Origin: Spongilla lacustris
Taxonomy: Eukaryota; Porifera; Demospongiae; Spongillida; Spongillidae
Assembly (NCBI GenBank): GCA_949361645.1
Contig: OX442435.1
Coordinates: forward strand, 6,107,696 to 6,171,695
Direction: 5' to 3'
Length of the DNA: 64,000 nucleotides
Position 1 is the stretch's first letter. Every line of letters starts with the position of its first letter. The translations under genes and the position numbers were made by a program. Below the pieces are notes generated by a model. It made no database searches. It saw nothing but the letters and a program-made list of their open reading frames with translations, and was not told the DNA's origin. This document shows, piece by piece, positions 1 through 10,155 of this stretch.

Positions 1-95
1 TTTCCGTCCCCATCCAGCCCTTGGTATGCAGTGTCATGTAATGTATATATGCATATATTCCTACAACACATTACATTCGATTACGAAGACCTAAA
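1..95. repeat. Direct repeat, copy 1 (partner at 1477-1572)
   Basis: The stretch containing CAGCCCTTGGTATGCA and ATTACGAAGACCTAA recurs in the same orientation at about 1477-1572 with small indels. The window start cuts this copy. It is dispersed or tandem non-coding sequence, and no coding potential is visible. Confidence 0.75.
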
Positions 96-1140
96 TACAT
101 GCATGCATGTAGATATCGGATCTATCTTAACTAAATACCATGCATGTAAACACAAATTGCCAATATCCCTAAAAATACCCCTTACACTCGTACATGTACA
201 CATGTAACCTCCAGATACCCGCCTTTCTGAGGACACATCTGTTACGGTTGTATTCCATATCATAGCATTTCTTTATACATGCATGTATATACATATAAGT
301 GAATTTGGGCTGTAATTCTGTATGAGCCAGACATATCATCAACTCCATGCAATCCTCCGCTGTGTGCTATATAACGCCAGGTGTCAGTGTAAATGCCGGC
401 CTATACGAGCTAATGTATAAGTGGCCTTTAAATTTAACACCTTATACACAAAGTGGGTGGGGAAGACGAGCTTTCATACGCGATAATGCTATGATAAAAC
501 ACGATGATTCCTGCTTATGCATGCTTAAGCAATAGCAGTGCATTTGGAGCCTGTCAAAGTACATGTATATGTAAACCTAGCTATAATAATCAATATTGCA
601 CTGTACATATGCAATCATGTATATACGCACCTATAAGACCACAAGGATATATATTGTTACTGAGTATACCATGCACTTTAGCACGAGTCTAATGTATGCA
701 ATGCACATGCATGTGCTATATATTGCATGCATGTGTACTGAGCATCCACTCACAGCCGAATGTAGTAAAAGTTGAAAGGAGAAGCAACGATATAACCACC
801 GTACCCATCTCACAAAGCAACTTGCTACCTGAGTAATGCTCTCAGTAGCTGCATGGTATATATAATTAGCAGTGATGTAATTATTATTTTGCCGGTTGCA
901 ACAACTTCCGCCGTAAACCGTATAATACACCGTTCAGTTTATTTGATAGTAAAACTTCTGCGTGCATGGCTAACTGTATACTGCAACTATACTTTCACAC
1001 CGTTTTAATTTGTCAATGAGATATCAGAGACCTTTACTTAACATACCCATAACCTGTGATGGATGTGCATGCATGGTGCTGTATTCAATTTTGATTTTCT
1101 GCAAAGAGTGAGGCTGTACTTCATTGTGGCGCTGTACTTC
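96..1140. other. Gene-free AT-rich stretch
   Basis: I see no supported gene here. Short ATG-started frames are below 100 codons and lack domains or splice structure. TGCATGCA and CATGTA palindromic octamers are frequent, for example around 100-110, 690-735 and 1065-1075. Confidence 0.6.
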
Positions 1141-1180
1141 ATTGTGGCGCTGGGTGACTATAGTCACCCAGCGCCACAAT
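1141..1180. repeat. Perfect 40-bp palindrome
   Basis: Bases 1141-1160 (ATTGTGGCGCTGGGTGACTA) are followed directly, without a spacer, by their exact reverse complement at 1161-1180. The outer part (CTTCATTGTGGCGCTG) is also directly repeated just upstream at about 1120-1135. The structure could extrude as a cruciform or be the relic of a small foldback element. Confidence 0.95.
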
Positions 1181-1476
1181 GGAGTAACACTTAGATATGC
1201 ACTGTCTTCGTAATTCCAAAGGCCGGCAGTTTAAAAAGTTCAAAAGAAGAGATTAAGCATGCTCTAGCTAAACTACAGTAGGTCATGCATGCAGGTGCGT
1301 GTATTGCATTTCGATGCGGATGTACCCGCACATGCAGGTAGCGCAGAGAGGTGTGAAATAACAAACCAAACTCACTACCTTTAAAAAAAAAAATTTAACT
1401 GATGCGTGCTCAGATTACCGGACCACCTTCAATGCAGTATACATGTTATGTCCCTGCAGTTCAATCTCAATACGCC

Positions 1477-1572
1477 TAGTTCCGTCCCCCCACTCAGCCC
1501 TTGGTATGCACTGTTTATGTATATCTATTCCTACACCAAATTACATTCAATTACGAAGACCTAATTTTTAAA
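1477..1572. repeat. Direct repeat, copy 2 (partner at 1-95)
   Basis: Same orientation as the copy at 1-95. It ends after ATTACGAAGACCTAA, where the two copies diverge. Confidence 0.75.
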
Positions 1573-1876
1573 TACCGGTAGAAACTAGGTTAACACAGTA
1601 GTAACAATTCAAGTTTGCGGCTCGACAGTAGGTTATAATTAGAACAATACCGTAAATGGTTTTGGAACTACAATCCACACCTTATTTATCAATGCTAAGG
1701 TAAAAGCTGCCATATTAGAACGGGTTTTTGAACGGACTGTACAAGTCAAACGCATCATCTGGAGAACGTTTTATCACCACCAAGTGTCACTACTGGTGGA
1801 TGCGCATCAATGACATCATACCATCGTTTTAAAAGTTTTGCAGCATCTTTTGTTTTGTATATCCACTCGCACCTCT

Positions 1877-1907
<31 letters not shown>

Positions 1908-1944
1908 CGCGATGAGTGCCAAATTAGAACGGGGGGGGGGGGGG
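1877..1944. repeat. Two poly-G tracts (29 and 14 G)
   Basis: A run of 29 G at 1877-1905 and one of 14 G at 1931-1944 are separated by about 25 bases. A near-identical phrase (CCAAATTAGAACGGG / CATATTAGAACGGG) precedes the second run and also occurs near 1714. Lengths of such tracts are unreliable in assemblies. Confidence 0.85.
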
Positions 1945-2512
1945 TGTCGTAGCCTTTAAAACAGTTTCAATCGAACAGACAACCAGCAACGCCGCCAACA
2001 TATCTGGAAGTATCCGAAGTGAAGTTCTAAACACACAAAAAAAAAATACATTTGCGTTCTCTGTCTGCAACTATATCACTTTCTGTTTAATATATAATTA
2101 GTTCGAGGGGTAGTGATTAAAAAAAAAGCCAGCCAAGCATTGCGAGAGCTAGCAAAAGCCGTCCTTTAATTACTTTTCCCCATCTTTCTATTCATAAGCC
2201 ATACATGGCATAGATTTTAAGCTTATAAGTGGTTAAGCGGAAGAGCTACTTCAAGTCAAAAAGAAGCTTCGCGACCTCCATTGAAAATTACTGGAAGTGA
2301 GTACTAAATTAGCCGTAGCTTGCCTGGTGGAAATTGGCATTGCTAAGTTACGGTTATTACACAAATCTACACAAAAAAAAGAATGAGTTTCAAACCCCTA
2401 CCTCTTCTACAGCCTCCTGGCATAGATATTAAAGTAATAAGGGGATTGGAAACGCATAACGTGAGCGCATGATTGTACATACGCACTTTGATACCCTTAT
2501 ACCGATCTAAAG
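1945..2512. other. Gene-free stretch
   Basis: No gene is supported. The stretch contains one arm (2420-2454) of an outer inverted pair whose partner is at 4368-4399. The shared core is GCATAGATATTAAAG...GGGGATTGGAAACG. Confidence 0.55.
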
Positions 2513-3588
2513 ATGAACTCGGTACCGTTTTTAATGATGACTTTTAAGGTGTTTTTAAAAACATTATATTTCCACAACCATACACCCGTTTCTTGCCAAA
2601 TTCTAGAAACTTATTGCCCCATCCCTTACATACTTATAGTATGATTTTGATGTTATAGATTCACTCCGCTGGCTGTATCCGAGGCCTGATAGGTCCCGGA
2701 GGTAAAACGTATCATAACTCCAACACCGAAATTAATTCTAATGCCAAATTTGAATCACTGGTAGGAAAATGGTGTCCAACCAAACGGTGACTTTTCGCAA
2801 TACCTTTATAGCGATGGTTCAGGCGAGGCTTAGTGTCAAACTTAGTGCAGCGGTGAACCATTTTGTAAATTTACATACGTGCCACACCCCCATTTCTACG
2901 TGACGTCACACGGAAGCCTTGGAGAGTTCAGGAAAGCGAATCAGAAGATAACTTTGATGAGGGATCTGGACTTAATGAAGATGGCACCGAATCAGACGAC
3001 GATGGAGCGGGAATATAATTGTGATTTTGTTGTCTGCCATTTTGTTTTCATTAAAGTAAGCTTTACCCGAATTTGGCAATGTCAGCCTTTATTTTATGTA
3101 GCGTCTTTTCTACCTAAACACTGACAAATACACATTTCTTTTACGTGGAATCGTGCCTTAGCCGTCCATTTATTTAATAAGCAATAAATGTTTGACGTCA
3201 CGTAGAAATGGAGATGTGGCACGTATGTAAATTTACAAAATGGTTCACCGCTGCACTAAGTTTGACATTAAGCATCGCCTGAATCAACGCTATAAAGGTA
3301 TTGCGAAAAGTCACCGTTTGTTTAGACACCATTTTCCTACTAGTGATTAAAATTTGGCATTAGAAGTATTTTCGGTGTTGGAATTATGATACGTTTTACC
3401 TCCGGGACCTATGAGGCCTCTGATACAGCCAGCAGAATGAATCCATAACATCAAAATAGTACTATATGTACGTAAGGGATGGGGCAATACGTTTCCCGAT
3501 TTTGGCAAGAAAAGGATGTGTGGTTATGGAAATATAACGTTTTCAAAAACACCTTAAAAGTCATAATTAAAAACGGTACCGAGTTCAT
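2513..3588. mobile_element. Foldback element with ~396-bp inverted arms
   Basis: The left arm 2513-2908 (begins ATGAACTCGGTACCG) and right arm 3193-3588 (ends CGGTACCGAGTTCAT) are reverse complements with scattered mismatches. Both arms are 396 bp and close on TGACGTCA. They enclose 284 bp of unrelated sequence that includes the 3' end of a coding region. This is the architecture of a foldback DNA transposon or an inverted duplication. No transposase is inside, and no clean target duplication is seen outside the arms. Confidence 0.85.
2935..3018 (+). pseudogene. 3' end of an unknown gene: acidic C-terminal tail
   Basis: A frame closing with TAA at 3016-3018 encodes an acidic tail rich in Ser, Glu and Asp (ends ESDDDGAGI). 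The coding end and about 160 bp of following sequence match 39150-39385 (tail ends KSDDDGEEI), including the CAATGTCAGCC and TACACATTTCTTTTAC blocks and the end near AATAAG. Conservation of the acidic frame and stop in both copies suggests a genuine gene terminus copied twice. I do not recognise the parent gene. It lies between the arms of the foldback element, so it may be captured cargo or the last trace of that element's own gene. Confidence 0.55.
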
Positions 3589-3638
3589 ATGTGCCACATC
3601 TTTAATCGTGAAAACTGCTGCTACTGTGTGATTTGTTT

Positions 3639-3691
3639 AGTCTGGGGACCAGACCATATATCTCATCAGTATATGGTCTGGTCCCCAGACT
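3639..3691. repeat. 22-bp perfect inverted repeat, 9-base loop
   Basis: AGTCTGGGGACCAGACCATATA at 3639-3660 is the exact reverse complement of 3670-3691. It lies just outside the right arm of the foldback element. Confidence 0.93.
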
Positions 3692-5684
3692 ATGATTTGT
3701 TTTCGTCCTATAACGTCATATTACATCTTCCTACGTCTCTGTAAGCCATTCTTTAATTGGCACGGCTCTTTATTCCTATTGTTTGCTTGCTGGACGCGAT
3801 TTTCTAGTACCTTACGCGACTCGGTTACGGTCTGTACCTTCTAATTGTTCTATTTTTGACCAGTTCATCCCAGCGCGATTCTGTTACTACTACGTCGTTG
3901 GTAGTGTATGCCCTTACTTAATTTTGTGTACGGAGAACTGTTCTTTTGTTCTAGTACGTAAGAAGCGCAAATGGAGTTACTTTGGCACTGTACCTTTTTC
4001 TACGATTCTACAGGTGCTGGTGCGCTAAACGTTGCATATATTCAGTGTGCTACGTGCACGTGCCTTCTAGCTGTCATTTTCTCATTCACCGTATCGCCTT
4101 AGGAGAGGTAACGAAGCTAACAAGGGAAGCATTTATCGATTTTTGATTATTTTTAAAGCAATGGGTATAAGACATTTACGAGTGTGTAGAAGAAAGTATG
4201 ACTGGAAAACAAAGGCTTTGCTTGTCCCTATATCACTCGCAAAGATGTGTACCTGTGATCCTGACGTTTCGGTCCCTATAGTCTTGGCATAAAACAGCTG
4301 CTGCGCACGATATGAATTTCAAATTCTATCGGCGACTGTACGTGACTAATTAGTTCATTCAGTCATCCGTTTCCAATCCCCTTGCTTTAATATCTATGCT
4401 CCTGGGAATCGCTGGAATTCAGCAAAACAAAACTTGTTTACCTGTACGTGGTTAAATTATTGTTATATAATTGGAAAATTATTGATAGATGCGCGTATAT
4501 ATGTCACAGCAGTACAAATTAACTACTTAGGGGCGTAGTTTGCAAAGGGGTACTCACGGCTGTTACGTACGTACGTGCCATTAGGTTTTACAATTAGATT
4601 GTGTGAACTGGATTACGGTATATATTGAAAATGGCGTATACACAAATCTCAGTCATTATTAAACCACCAACTTCGGGGGTATTTTATGCAAAAATCAATG
4701 AAGCAAAATAAAAACCATTACATGGACGGTGCCACACACATATTCAAAATACTTTGTAAATAAAGGCGCAATTGAAAACAGCTTTGTAGAAGATGCTACA
4801 GCTTGCGCGCATAAAGGGACTTAATGAGTCTTAGCAGGTTTTCTAAGCGTTGGTACTCCCAATCCTCCAGATAGATAAGCTTAGGTTCAAAAAGTTACTA
4901 CGTGGTCTGTAATGGTTCTTAATTCCTATTCGACCGCTATATGGTGTAAATTATGAATAATCGAACTGCACTCCACAGGATCTATGGAGCCTGCAGTACA
5001 TGCACAACACAGGTGCAAATTGGATGAGTTGTGTAGGGTGTGTGGGTGCGAACTACACAGTTAGCACAAAACCAGCAGCTAAAAACGTTGTGCTGCGTTT
5101 AGTGAGGAGCTGTTGTCAGCATTTCATATTACAACCACCTAAGATTGCCATCAGATCCACCCACCAATGTTTTGCAACAAGTGCAACTGACTATGAAGCA
5201 GGTTACAACAGCTGCCTTACACAAGAAACCTTACAAGTGTGGTCTGAAACCTTGAGCAATTGTACGAAGGGAAATCCCCTTGCACAAGTAATAGGGTATG
5301 CCTCCTTTTAAGGCACGATGGCCCCTAGATGAGATATCTGGCAACACTCCAGCCCAAGTTGTAGAGCACATCATGACCATAGCACTATCAGACATTCAAA
5401 ATTCCATGTTACCGTTCTTCGATTTGCAAGCTTGCACATCGTTCTAGCCAAGCGGGGTCTATATCGATCTAACCAAATCCTCCTATAATTACCGGAATTG
5501 AATTTTGCGTATGTGGTTAATCGCGCGATGGTTCGAATGGTGTGTGGGAGGTAAGCGATCAAAGGACGTGAATGGGATGGGTCTCAGATTCTTTTCCTCA
5601 GAAAACAGGTAGCTATATAGAGCTAAACAAACTAAAAATACTAATACTATATCAGGACCCACGGTAGTGGGTCCTATGTAGGAT
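3692..5684. other. Gene-free stretch
   Basis: The open frames at 3783-4028 and 5000-5311 have no domain and no splice partners, so I do not call them. The 4368-4399 segment is the inverted partner of 2420-2454. The remainder shows no structure I can interpret. Confidence 0.5.
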
Positions 5685-6150
5685 TGGCTTCGTGGGCGTG
5701 GTTTTCGATCAAGCGTTTTAAAACGGTAACGAAGCGTTGCCTTTACTCGCCAGCTCGCATATAATCCATCACAAACATGACAGATATGCACATATAACGT
5801 GAACTTCGCTAAACAGTGCTGTTTACGTGGAGTGACAAGTCGGTACCAAAATTCCGCCATTTAATTTATGACGTCACAAACGCGTCTTAATTTACTGTTG
5901 CCAGGCTACGCACGAACGTAGAAGAAAGCAGCTGCAGACACGTTTACAATACTGTAGGCGGTTCTAATTCAGGAAAGGTGACCAAGCCAAATAAAACGGC
6001 TCGTTAACAAGGAGTTTAAAAAATCCGAGTTGAAGAACAAAGGTAGGCCTATTAATAAAATTAAAAAGACTTCGATTTAATACCCGATAGGCGATACTGA
6101 TAAGAGGAATCTAAACGTCCTATGCATTGCAACGAATACACTAAGCCATA
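5685..6150. repeat. Dispersed repeat family A, copy 1
   Basis: From GTGGGCGTGGTTTTCGATC to about 6150, the sequence is shared in the same orientation with 34843-35477. Copy 2 contains about 205 extra bases after CCATTTAATTT. This copy is cut at 6150 by the start of the CAGGGAATAATTTA element, whereas copy 2 continues ACTAAGCCATATATT. No convincing protein is encoded. Confidence 0.85.
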
Positions 6151-6367
6151 CAGGGAATAATTTAACCGGATTCGCATCGCATTTTGCGAAGCAGTTTTTA
6201 TAAGATGCGAAACAACTTCAAAACATTGTCGCTGAAAACTGCGATGCAATCTAATCCGCGTTTGCAGGCGCGTTGCTCAGTGTAAACGCTACGCGAAGAG
6301 AGTGCATTTATGGTACAAAAGAATTCCAATCAGAAAGCTGGCACCACGTCGCATCAGCCACACTCAC
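6151..6367. mobile_element. Truncated copy of the CAGGGAATAATTTA element
   Basis: The first about 217 bp match the left end of the complete 747-bp element at 61959-62705, starting exactly at the terminal CAGGGAATAATTTA. The right part is missing: after CACTCACGTGA the sequence switches into the pogo-containing repeat. The insertion interrupted dispersed repeat A. Confidence 0.85.
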
Positions 6368-6370
6368 GTG

Positions 6371-7031
6371 ATTAATGCATGCAGACCAGACCGGTATCAT
6401 GCTTGTGCCTGTGGGGAAGCGAACGTATGCACACTTGGGAGCAAAGGCTATTCGATTGTTGGGCATCGATGACAAGCGCCAGGTATGCATGTGTTTTTGC
6501 TCTTGTTTTTTCTTTGTGAAATGTCTTCGTTCACAATCTTCTTTCATCATTTAACTTGTTGCATCCTCTCAGGTAACTGTGGTTGCGTTGTGCTCGCAGG
6601 GAAGACCACAAATTGCCTGCCACCAAAAGAAGACCGCAAGCTGCAGTTGCTCGACTTGGGCAGGAGCATTACGTGGTCAGATAACCACTGGTGACTGGTC
6701 CAATCTGGAGACATCCAAGCTTCTCTTTGACACTGTCCATCTCTCCTATCTGCTGGAGGCAAAGAAGAAGCTCAACTTGCCTGAGGATTACCCAGGTATG
6801 CTGATACACCATCCACCATTGATAATGACACATTCCTAGATACATTGTACCAAGTTGCCCATGTTTACTGCATCATATATCCATTTGTTCCATTTTTTTT
6901 ATTGCAGCTGTGTATCTGCTTGACGTCTGAAGTGTCTACACCAGCGAGGCTTTCTTATTACCCCTAGAACCTTCAAATAGAATTTTAAAAATTTCTAGGG
7001 TTAATGATATTTTTAAGTGGCTTACATGTAA
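6371..7031. repeat. Pogo-containing dispersed repeat, copy L, left half
   Basis: Starting at AATGCATGCAGACCAG, the sequence matches 61446-62873 once the 747-bp insertion at 61959-62705 is removed. Both halves of the repeat (this one and 24118-25217) are contiguous in copy R, so about 17 kb have been inserted between them here. Confidence 0.9.
6374..6930 (+). pseudogene. Decayed pogo/Tigger-like DDE transposase fragment
   Basis: The first exon (6374-6478) encodes HADQTG followed by DDKRQ, the typical context of the first catalytic Asp and the following strand in DDE_1 (pogo/Tigger/jerky) transposases. A GT-AG intron of about 95 bp follows (GTATGCATG...CTCTCAG). The next exon has the GKT...CLPP and DNHW/DWSNLET blocks, but they lie in two different frames, so at least two frameshifts exist. 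A second intron ends at TTATTGCAG and the last block (AVYLLDV, then TGA where SVYTSEAF continues) has a nonsense codon. Copy R at 61449 carries mostly the same lesions plus an extra 4-bp insertion after GGGGAAGCGAA, so the family probably spreads passively. Family assignment is by motif recollection. Confidence 0.6.
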
Positions 7032-7520
7032 CTGATGTATATATATGTGTGTTTGTGTGTGTGAACGTTCGTACATGCTTTCTCTATCTGCAGGTCTCGA
7101 CGCGTACGAACTATGATATACGGAGATCAAATCTAATCTAACAAGACGATTACGGAAGAAAGTTGACTACGCCCAACAAAGCTTGATGCCAACATTTACG
7201 GCCAGACTACTAAAATTCACGAACAAATGATTGTTAATATGTTAATATGTTTTGTTATCGAATGCAATTTATTAACGATTCACTTGATCAATCACGTGGC
7301 TAAATCACTAGGTTATTGCTACAATTATTGTACGATCAAATTTATTAACGAATGATTTCTAGAATCGCACGTGAGCTGTCGGAGTGAAATGCACTCAATG
7401 TCAGTGGTGATTGACACTCTGCCGGGCTAATGAGTGGGTTTCACTTCATTTACGGAGTGATATAGTTATATGGGGTTTCACTCTAAATTCGGAGTGAAAT
7501 GCAAAAAAAAATTTTTCCTG
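7032..7520. mobile_element. 489-bp insertion flanked by TGTAA
   Basis: Copy R reads CTTACATGTAAGTATTATT at this point. Copy L has TGTAA at 7027-7031, then 489 extra bases, then TGTAA again at 7521-7525 before rejoining the same AT-rich sequence. That is an empty/filled comparison with a 5-bp direct duplication. The insert has no obvious terminal inverted repeat. It contains repeated GGAGTGAAATGC words (about 7382 and 7491) and an A9T5 tract near its right end. The class is unknown. Confidence 0.55.
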
Positions 7521-7547
7521 TGTAAGTATATATAATTATATATATAT

Positions 7548-8021
7548 GGGACAGTTTCCGACAAAATTGCCCCTCGCATTTATATATAAAATGTTATAAA
7601 ATTTCCTTGCGTTTGAATCGCTATAACTTCCGAAAGGTAAAAGCTATCGACGTCCTATTTTCAACACTTAATACTACATCATTTCTCTGTGCTAAAATAC
7701 ATTTAGGGGTCTTGCACTTGCTCCGTGCCAGTATTGCAACGTCCGATACCCCACCTGGTTCACACTCGCCACAACTTTAGGTAGGAGTAATCAAATCGCT
7801 TCAAATTCGGTTTGTAGGTAGAGAGGTCCTATACCTATCGATTTGTTCTGTTCGTTAATTTTTATGTCATCCGTTACGGAGATACAACGGCTCTAAGTTG
7901 GTACAAGTTTCCCGCTCGAATCGCGCCGTTGTATGTGCGTGAACCGAATCCATGCACCGAAGTACATAAATATTCAACTATTTCCTGTGGGTTGTGACTT
8001 CGATAACCTAGCCACACCTAC
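7548..8021 (+). repeat. Left terminal inverted repeat
   Basis: Pairs with 23638-24111. The outermost ~100 bases look identical to the partner, and substitutions accumulate inward (for example around 7690-7790 and 7880-7960). Similarity stops near CCACACCTAC. Confidence 0.9.
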
Positions 8022-8147
8022 AAAGCAGGATTGTACTACTATACGATTTATTTATCGACAAACGGCGGTGAGTATTGAATCTATTCGGTCTTGCCTATAT
8101 TAGTTACAGTTGTTAGTTATTCGTTATCTTTTGTGTAGATAAACGAT
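8022..8147 (+). promoter_or_regulatory. Putative promoter/leader of the transposase gene
   Basis: This is the short stretch between the left terminal repeat and the first ATG. It contains AT-rich segments (ACGATTTATTTATCG, TATATTAG) but no element I can name with confidence. The role is inferred from position only. Confidence 0.25.
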
Positions 8148-8756
8148 ATGGCGACAACCGACGACGAGCTCGTCGTTTATCATTCAGCGGATGAGTTCGA
8201 ATCGGAATGGTACGATACTTTTGACGTGGATGAGGAGATTGAGAATGGTGGTGCCAATGGCGACGGTGAATATGTAAGTGATGATTTCGACGGCATTGAT
8301 AGCGATGTCTGTGAAGGTGGAATCAACGATGGTGAAAGCGACGGAGATGACGGTGATGGTGAAAGCGGTGATGGTGAAAGCGATGACGGTGGCGATAAGG
8401 GCAGTGATGGTGATAGCGGAAGTGACTGTGATGGTGATGGTGATGATGTCAGCGAGGGCGGTGTACCAGCTAGAATAGCACGCGGACAGAGTCGCCCCAG
8501 TCGCATGCTGAATGCCTACCTCACTAAAGGAGGGTGCTGCAAAGACAGCCGCTTATTGAAGTACGGTGACTTGCCCAAAATACGAGCACTCACATTATCC
8601 AGATTGGACAAGAAAACCAGAAAGGCTGTTATTTATGGAATGCTTGCTGTGATTCGGAACAAATGTGGTTCTCGAAATACATTCGGATGCTTTCTGTGCC
8701 ATCATTGGCACAAGTTACCGTACATTGAAGTACTGGATGCAGCAGGTGTGCTCTGA
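8148..8756 (+). CDS. Transposase-like protein, N-terminal acidic part (frame 1)
   Basis: The ATG at 8148 opens 202 codons. Residues about 40-105 are a highly acidic low-complexity stretch of Asp, Gly, Ser and Glu built from GATGGTGAAAGCG-like triplet repeats. After it comes a basic segment (RGQSRPSRMLNAYL) and a region ending ..KAVIYGMLAVIRNK that looks like ordinary folded protein. The frame continues to 8756, but the natural continuation from about 8660 is in the +1 frame (AFCAIIGTSYRTLKYW). I therefore infer a one-base frameshift near 8650-8665 rather than two genes. The acidic tract may be an activation or nuclear-interaction segment; nothing more specific can be said. Confidence 0.7.
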   Translation: MATTDDELVVYHSADEFESEWYDTFDVDEEIENGGANGDGEYVSDDFDGIDSDVCEGGINDGESDGDDGDGESGDGESDDGGDKGSDGDSGSDCDGDGDDVSEGGVPARIARGQSRPSRMLNAYLTKGGCCKDSRLLKYGDLPKIRALTLSRLDKKTRKAVIYGMLAVIRNKCGSRNTFGCFLCHHWHKLPYIEVLDAAGVL

Positions 8757-10155
8757 CTCTGATGTTGAGCCCCATCCCCATGGCAACTGTGGCAGGGCTC
8801 CTCGCCATGCCCTCTCTCATTTGGACAAGACAATGGTGGTCCGATTTATTGAGAATTATGCAGCCATACATGCCCTCCCTGACCCTGGTCAATTGCAAGG
8901 GACAATCAGAGACTATGTTCTGGAGAGTGGCAAAACACTAAAGTCTGTGTATGCCGAATATTGCAAGGCCATGGAGTTCCTATCAAGGAATACACCAGGA
9001 CCACAGCAACCTTGCCCTTACAGACTGACCAGTCAGCTGAAGCGGCAGTACACCTTGCTCAACGTTCCTCCGGCTCCTCCAACACCTCCTGCTGCACGTG
9101 TGGTGAAGTACGTGTCATTTATTAGACTCTGGCGAAGGTACTGTTCTAACATCAAGATCCAACCTGCACGCAGTGATCTGTGTGACAAGTGTGACCAGAT
9201 GTTGGTCACTTTGAGGCACAGCCTTTCTGATGAGCAGCGCAAAACAATAAATGACAATTACAACCAGCACCTCATTAAGGCCAAGGCATTTCGTGATGCC
9301 TACAATGCAAACATTGAGGAGGCTGAGAAGGAATGGGGAAGGAAGAGACAGAAAGAGCGTGACCAGATCCTGGGTCACTTGGAATCCAGGGCCCTGATGG
9401 CTCCCTTCACCTCACAAGCCCATCTGGACATGCAGATGCAGTACTCCTTTGACTACTGCCAGCAGGTGTCACTGCCCTATAGCTCACAGCAAAGAGGCAC
9501 TTTTTATTTCAGGACCCCACGCAAGGTCCAGGTGTTTGGCGTGTGTTGTGAGCCGCTGTGCCGCCAGGTGTTCTTCCTAATTGATGAGGCTGAGCAGGCC
9601 GGCAAAGGGGCTGTGGTGGTGGTCAGCCTGGTGCACGCATTCTTCCACCTACATGGACTGGGAGAGAGACGTGTAACACTTCAGGCCGACAACTGTGTGG
9701 GTCAGAACAAGAACACCACCATGATGTGGTACCTGGCCTGGCGGGTGATCACTGGGCAACATGAGGCCATCCAGCTGAACTTCATGCTACCTGGGCACAC
9801 AAAGTTCAGACCCGATTCCTACTTTGGCCTGTTCAAGAAGTACTACCGAAGACAGGACCATGTAGATGATATGGACGACCTAGCTGATTGTGTCCAGCAG
9901 TGTGGCCAGGACGTCACTTGTGTGCCACAGCTGTACCAGGACTGGAAGTACTATGACTGGAATGCCTTCTTGGGCCAGTGGTTTGGTCCTCTAGTTGGCT
10001 TTGGACGCTACCACACATTTGAGTTTGACCAAGACCACCCTGGTGTCATGAGGATGAAGACCTTGCCATCGGACAAAAACCCCACCGAGGTAACCATGCT
10101 GAGGGCTGGAGTGGCCATAAAGGACATGTACAGGAGGCTTATCAGAGCCAAGTGA
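8665..10155 (+). CDS. Putative transposase core with DNCVGQNKN motif (frame 2)
   Basis: The 496-codon frame opens at the ATG at 8665, but translation probably enters it from frame 1. Near the start, AFCAIIGTSYRTLKYW resembles a helix-turn-helix. Around residues 172-176 is a CDKC zinc-type pair in a basic, helical region. Residues about 260-395 form the conserved core: FDYCQQVSLPY, then LIDE (about 303), ADNCVGQNKN (about 342-351) and PGHTKFRPDSYFGLFK (about 376-391). This pattern of conserved acidic residues on predicted strands suggests an RNase-H/DDE-like fold. Proteins with DNCxGQNKN are widespread, uncharacterised and often grouped as DUF7869-type in animals; that name is from memory. Being the only gene within long inverted repeats, it is the best transposase candidate for the 16.6 kb element. 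Confidence 0.75.
   Translation: MVLEIHSDAFCAIIGTSYRTLKYWMQQVCSDSDVEPHPHGNCGRAPRHALSHLDKTMVVRFIENYAAIHALPDPGQLQGTIRDYVLESGKTLKSVYAEYCKAMEFLSRNTPGPQQPCPYRLTSQLKRQYTLLNVPPAPPTPPAARVVKYVSFIRLWRRYCSNIKIQPARSDLCDKCDQMLVTLRHSLSDEQRKTINDNYNQHLIKAKAFRDAYNANIEEAEKEWGRKRQKERDQILGHLESRALMAPFTSQAHLDMQMQYSFDYCQQVSLPYSSQQRGTFYFRTPRKVQVFGVCCEPLCRQVFFLIDEAEQAGKGAVVVVSLVHAFFHLHGLGERRVTLQADNCVGQNKNTTMMWYLAWRVITGQHEAIQLNFMLPGHTKFRPDSYFGLFKKYYRRQDHVDDMDDLADCVQQCGQDVTCVPQLYQDWKYYDWNAFLGQWFGPLVGFGRYHTFEFDQDHPGVMRMKTLPSDKNPTEVTMLRAGVAIKDMYRRLIRAK

Noticed and set aside
5000..5311. 103-codon cysteine-containing open frame
   Set aside because: No domain, no splice partners and no second copy to show conservation.
8180..8506. 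Minus-strand Ser/Pro-rich open frame
   Set aside because: Shadow of the acidic Asp/Gly/Ser stretch of the transposase N-terminus.
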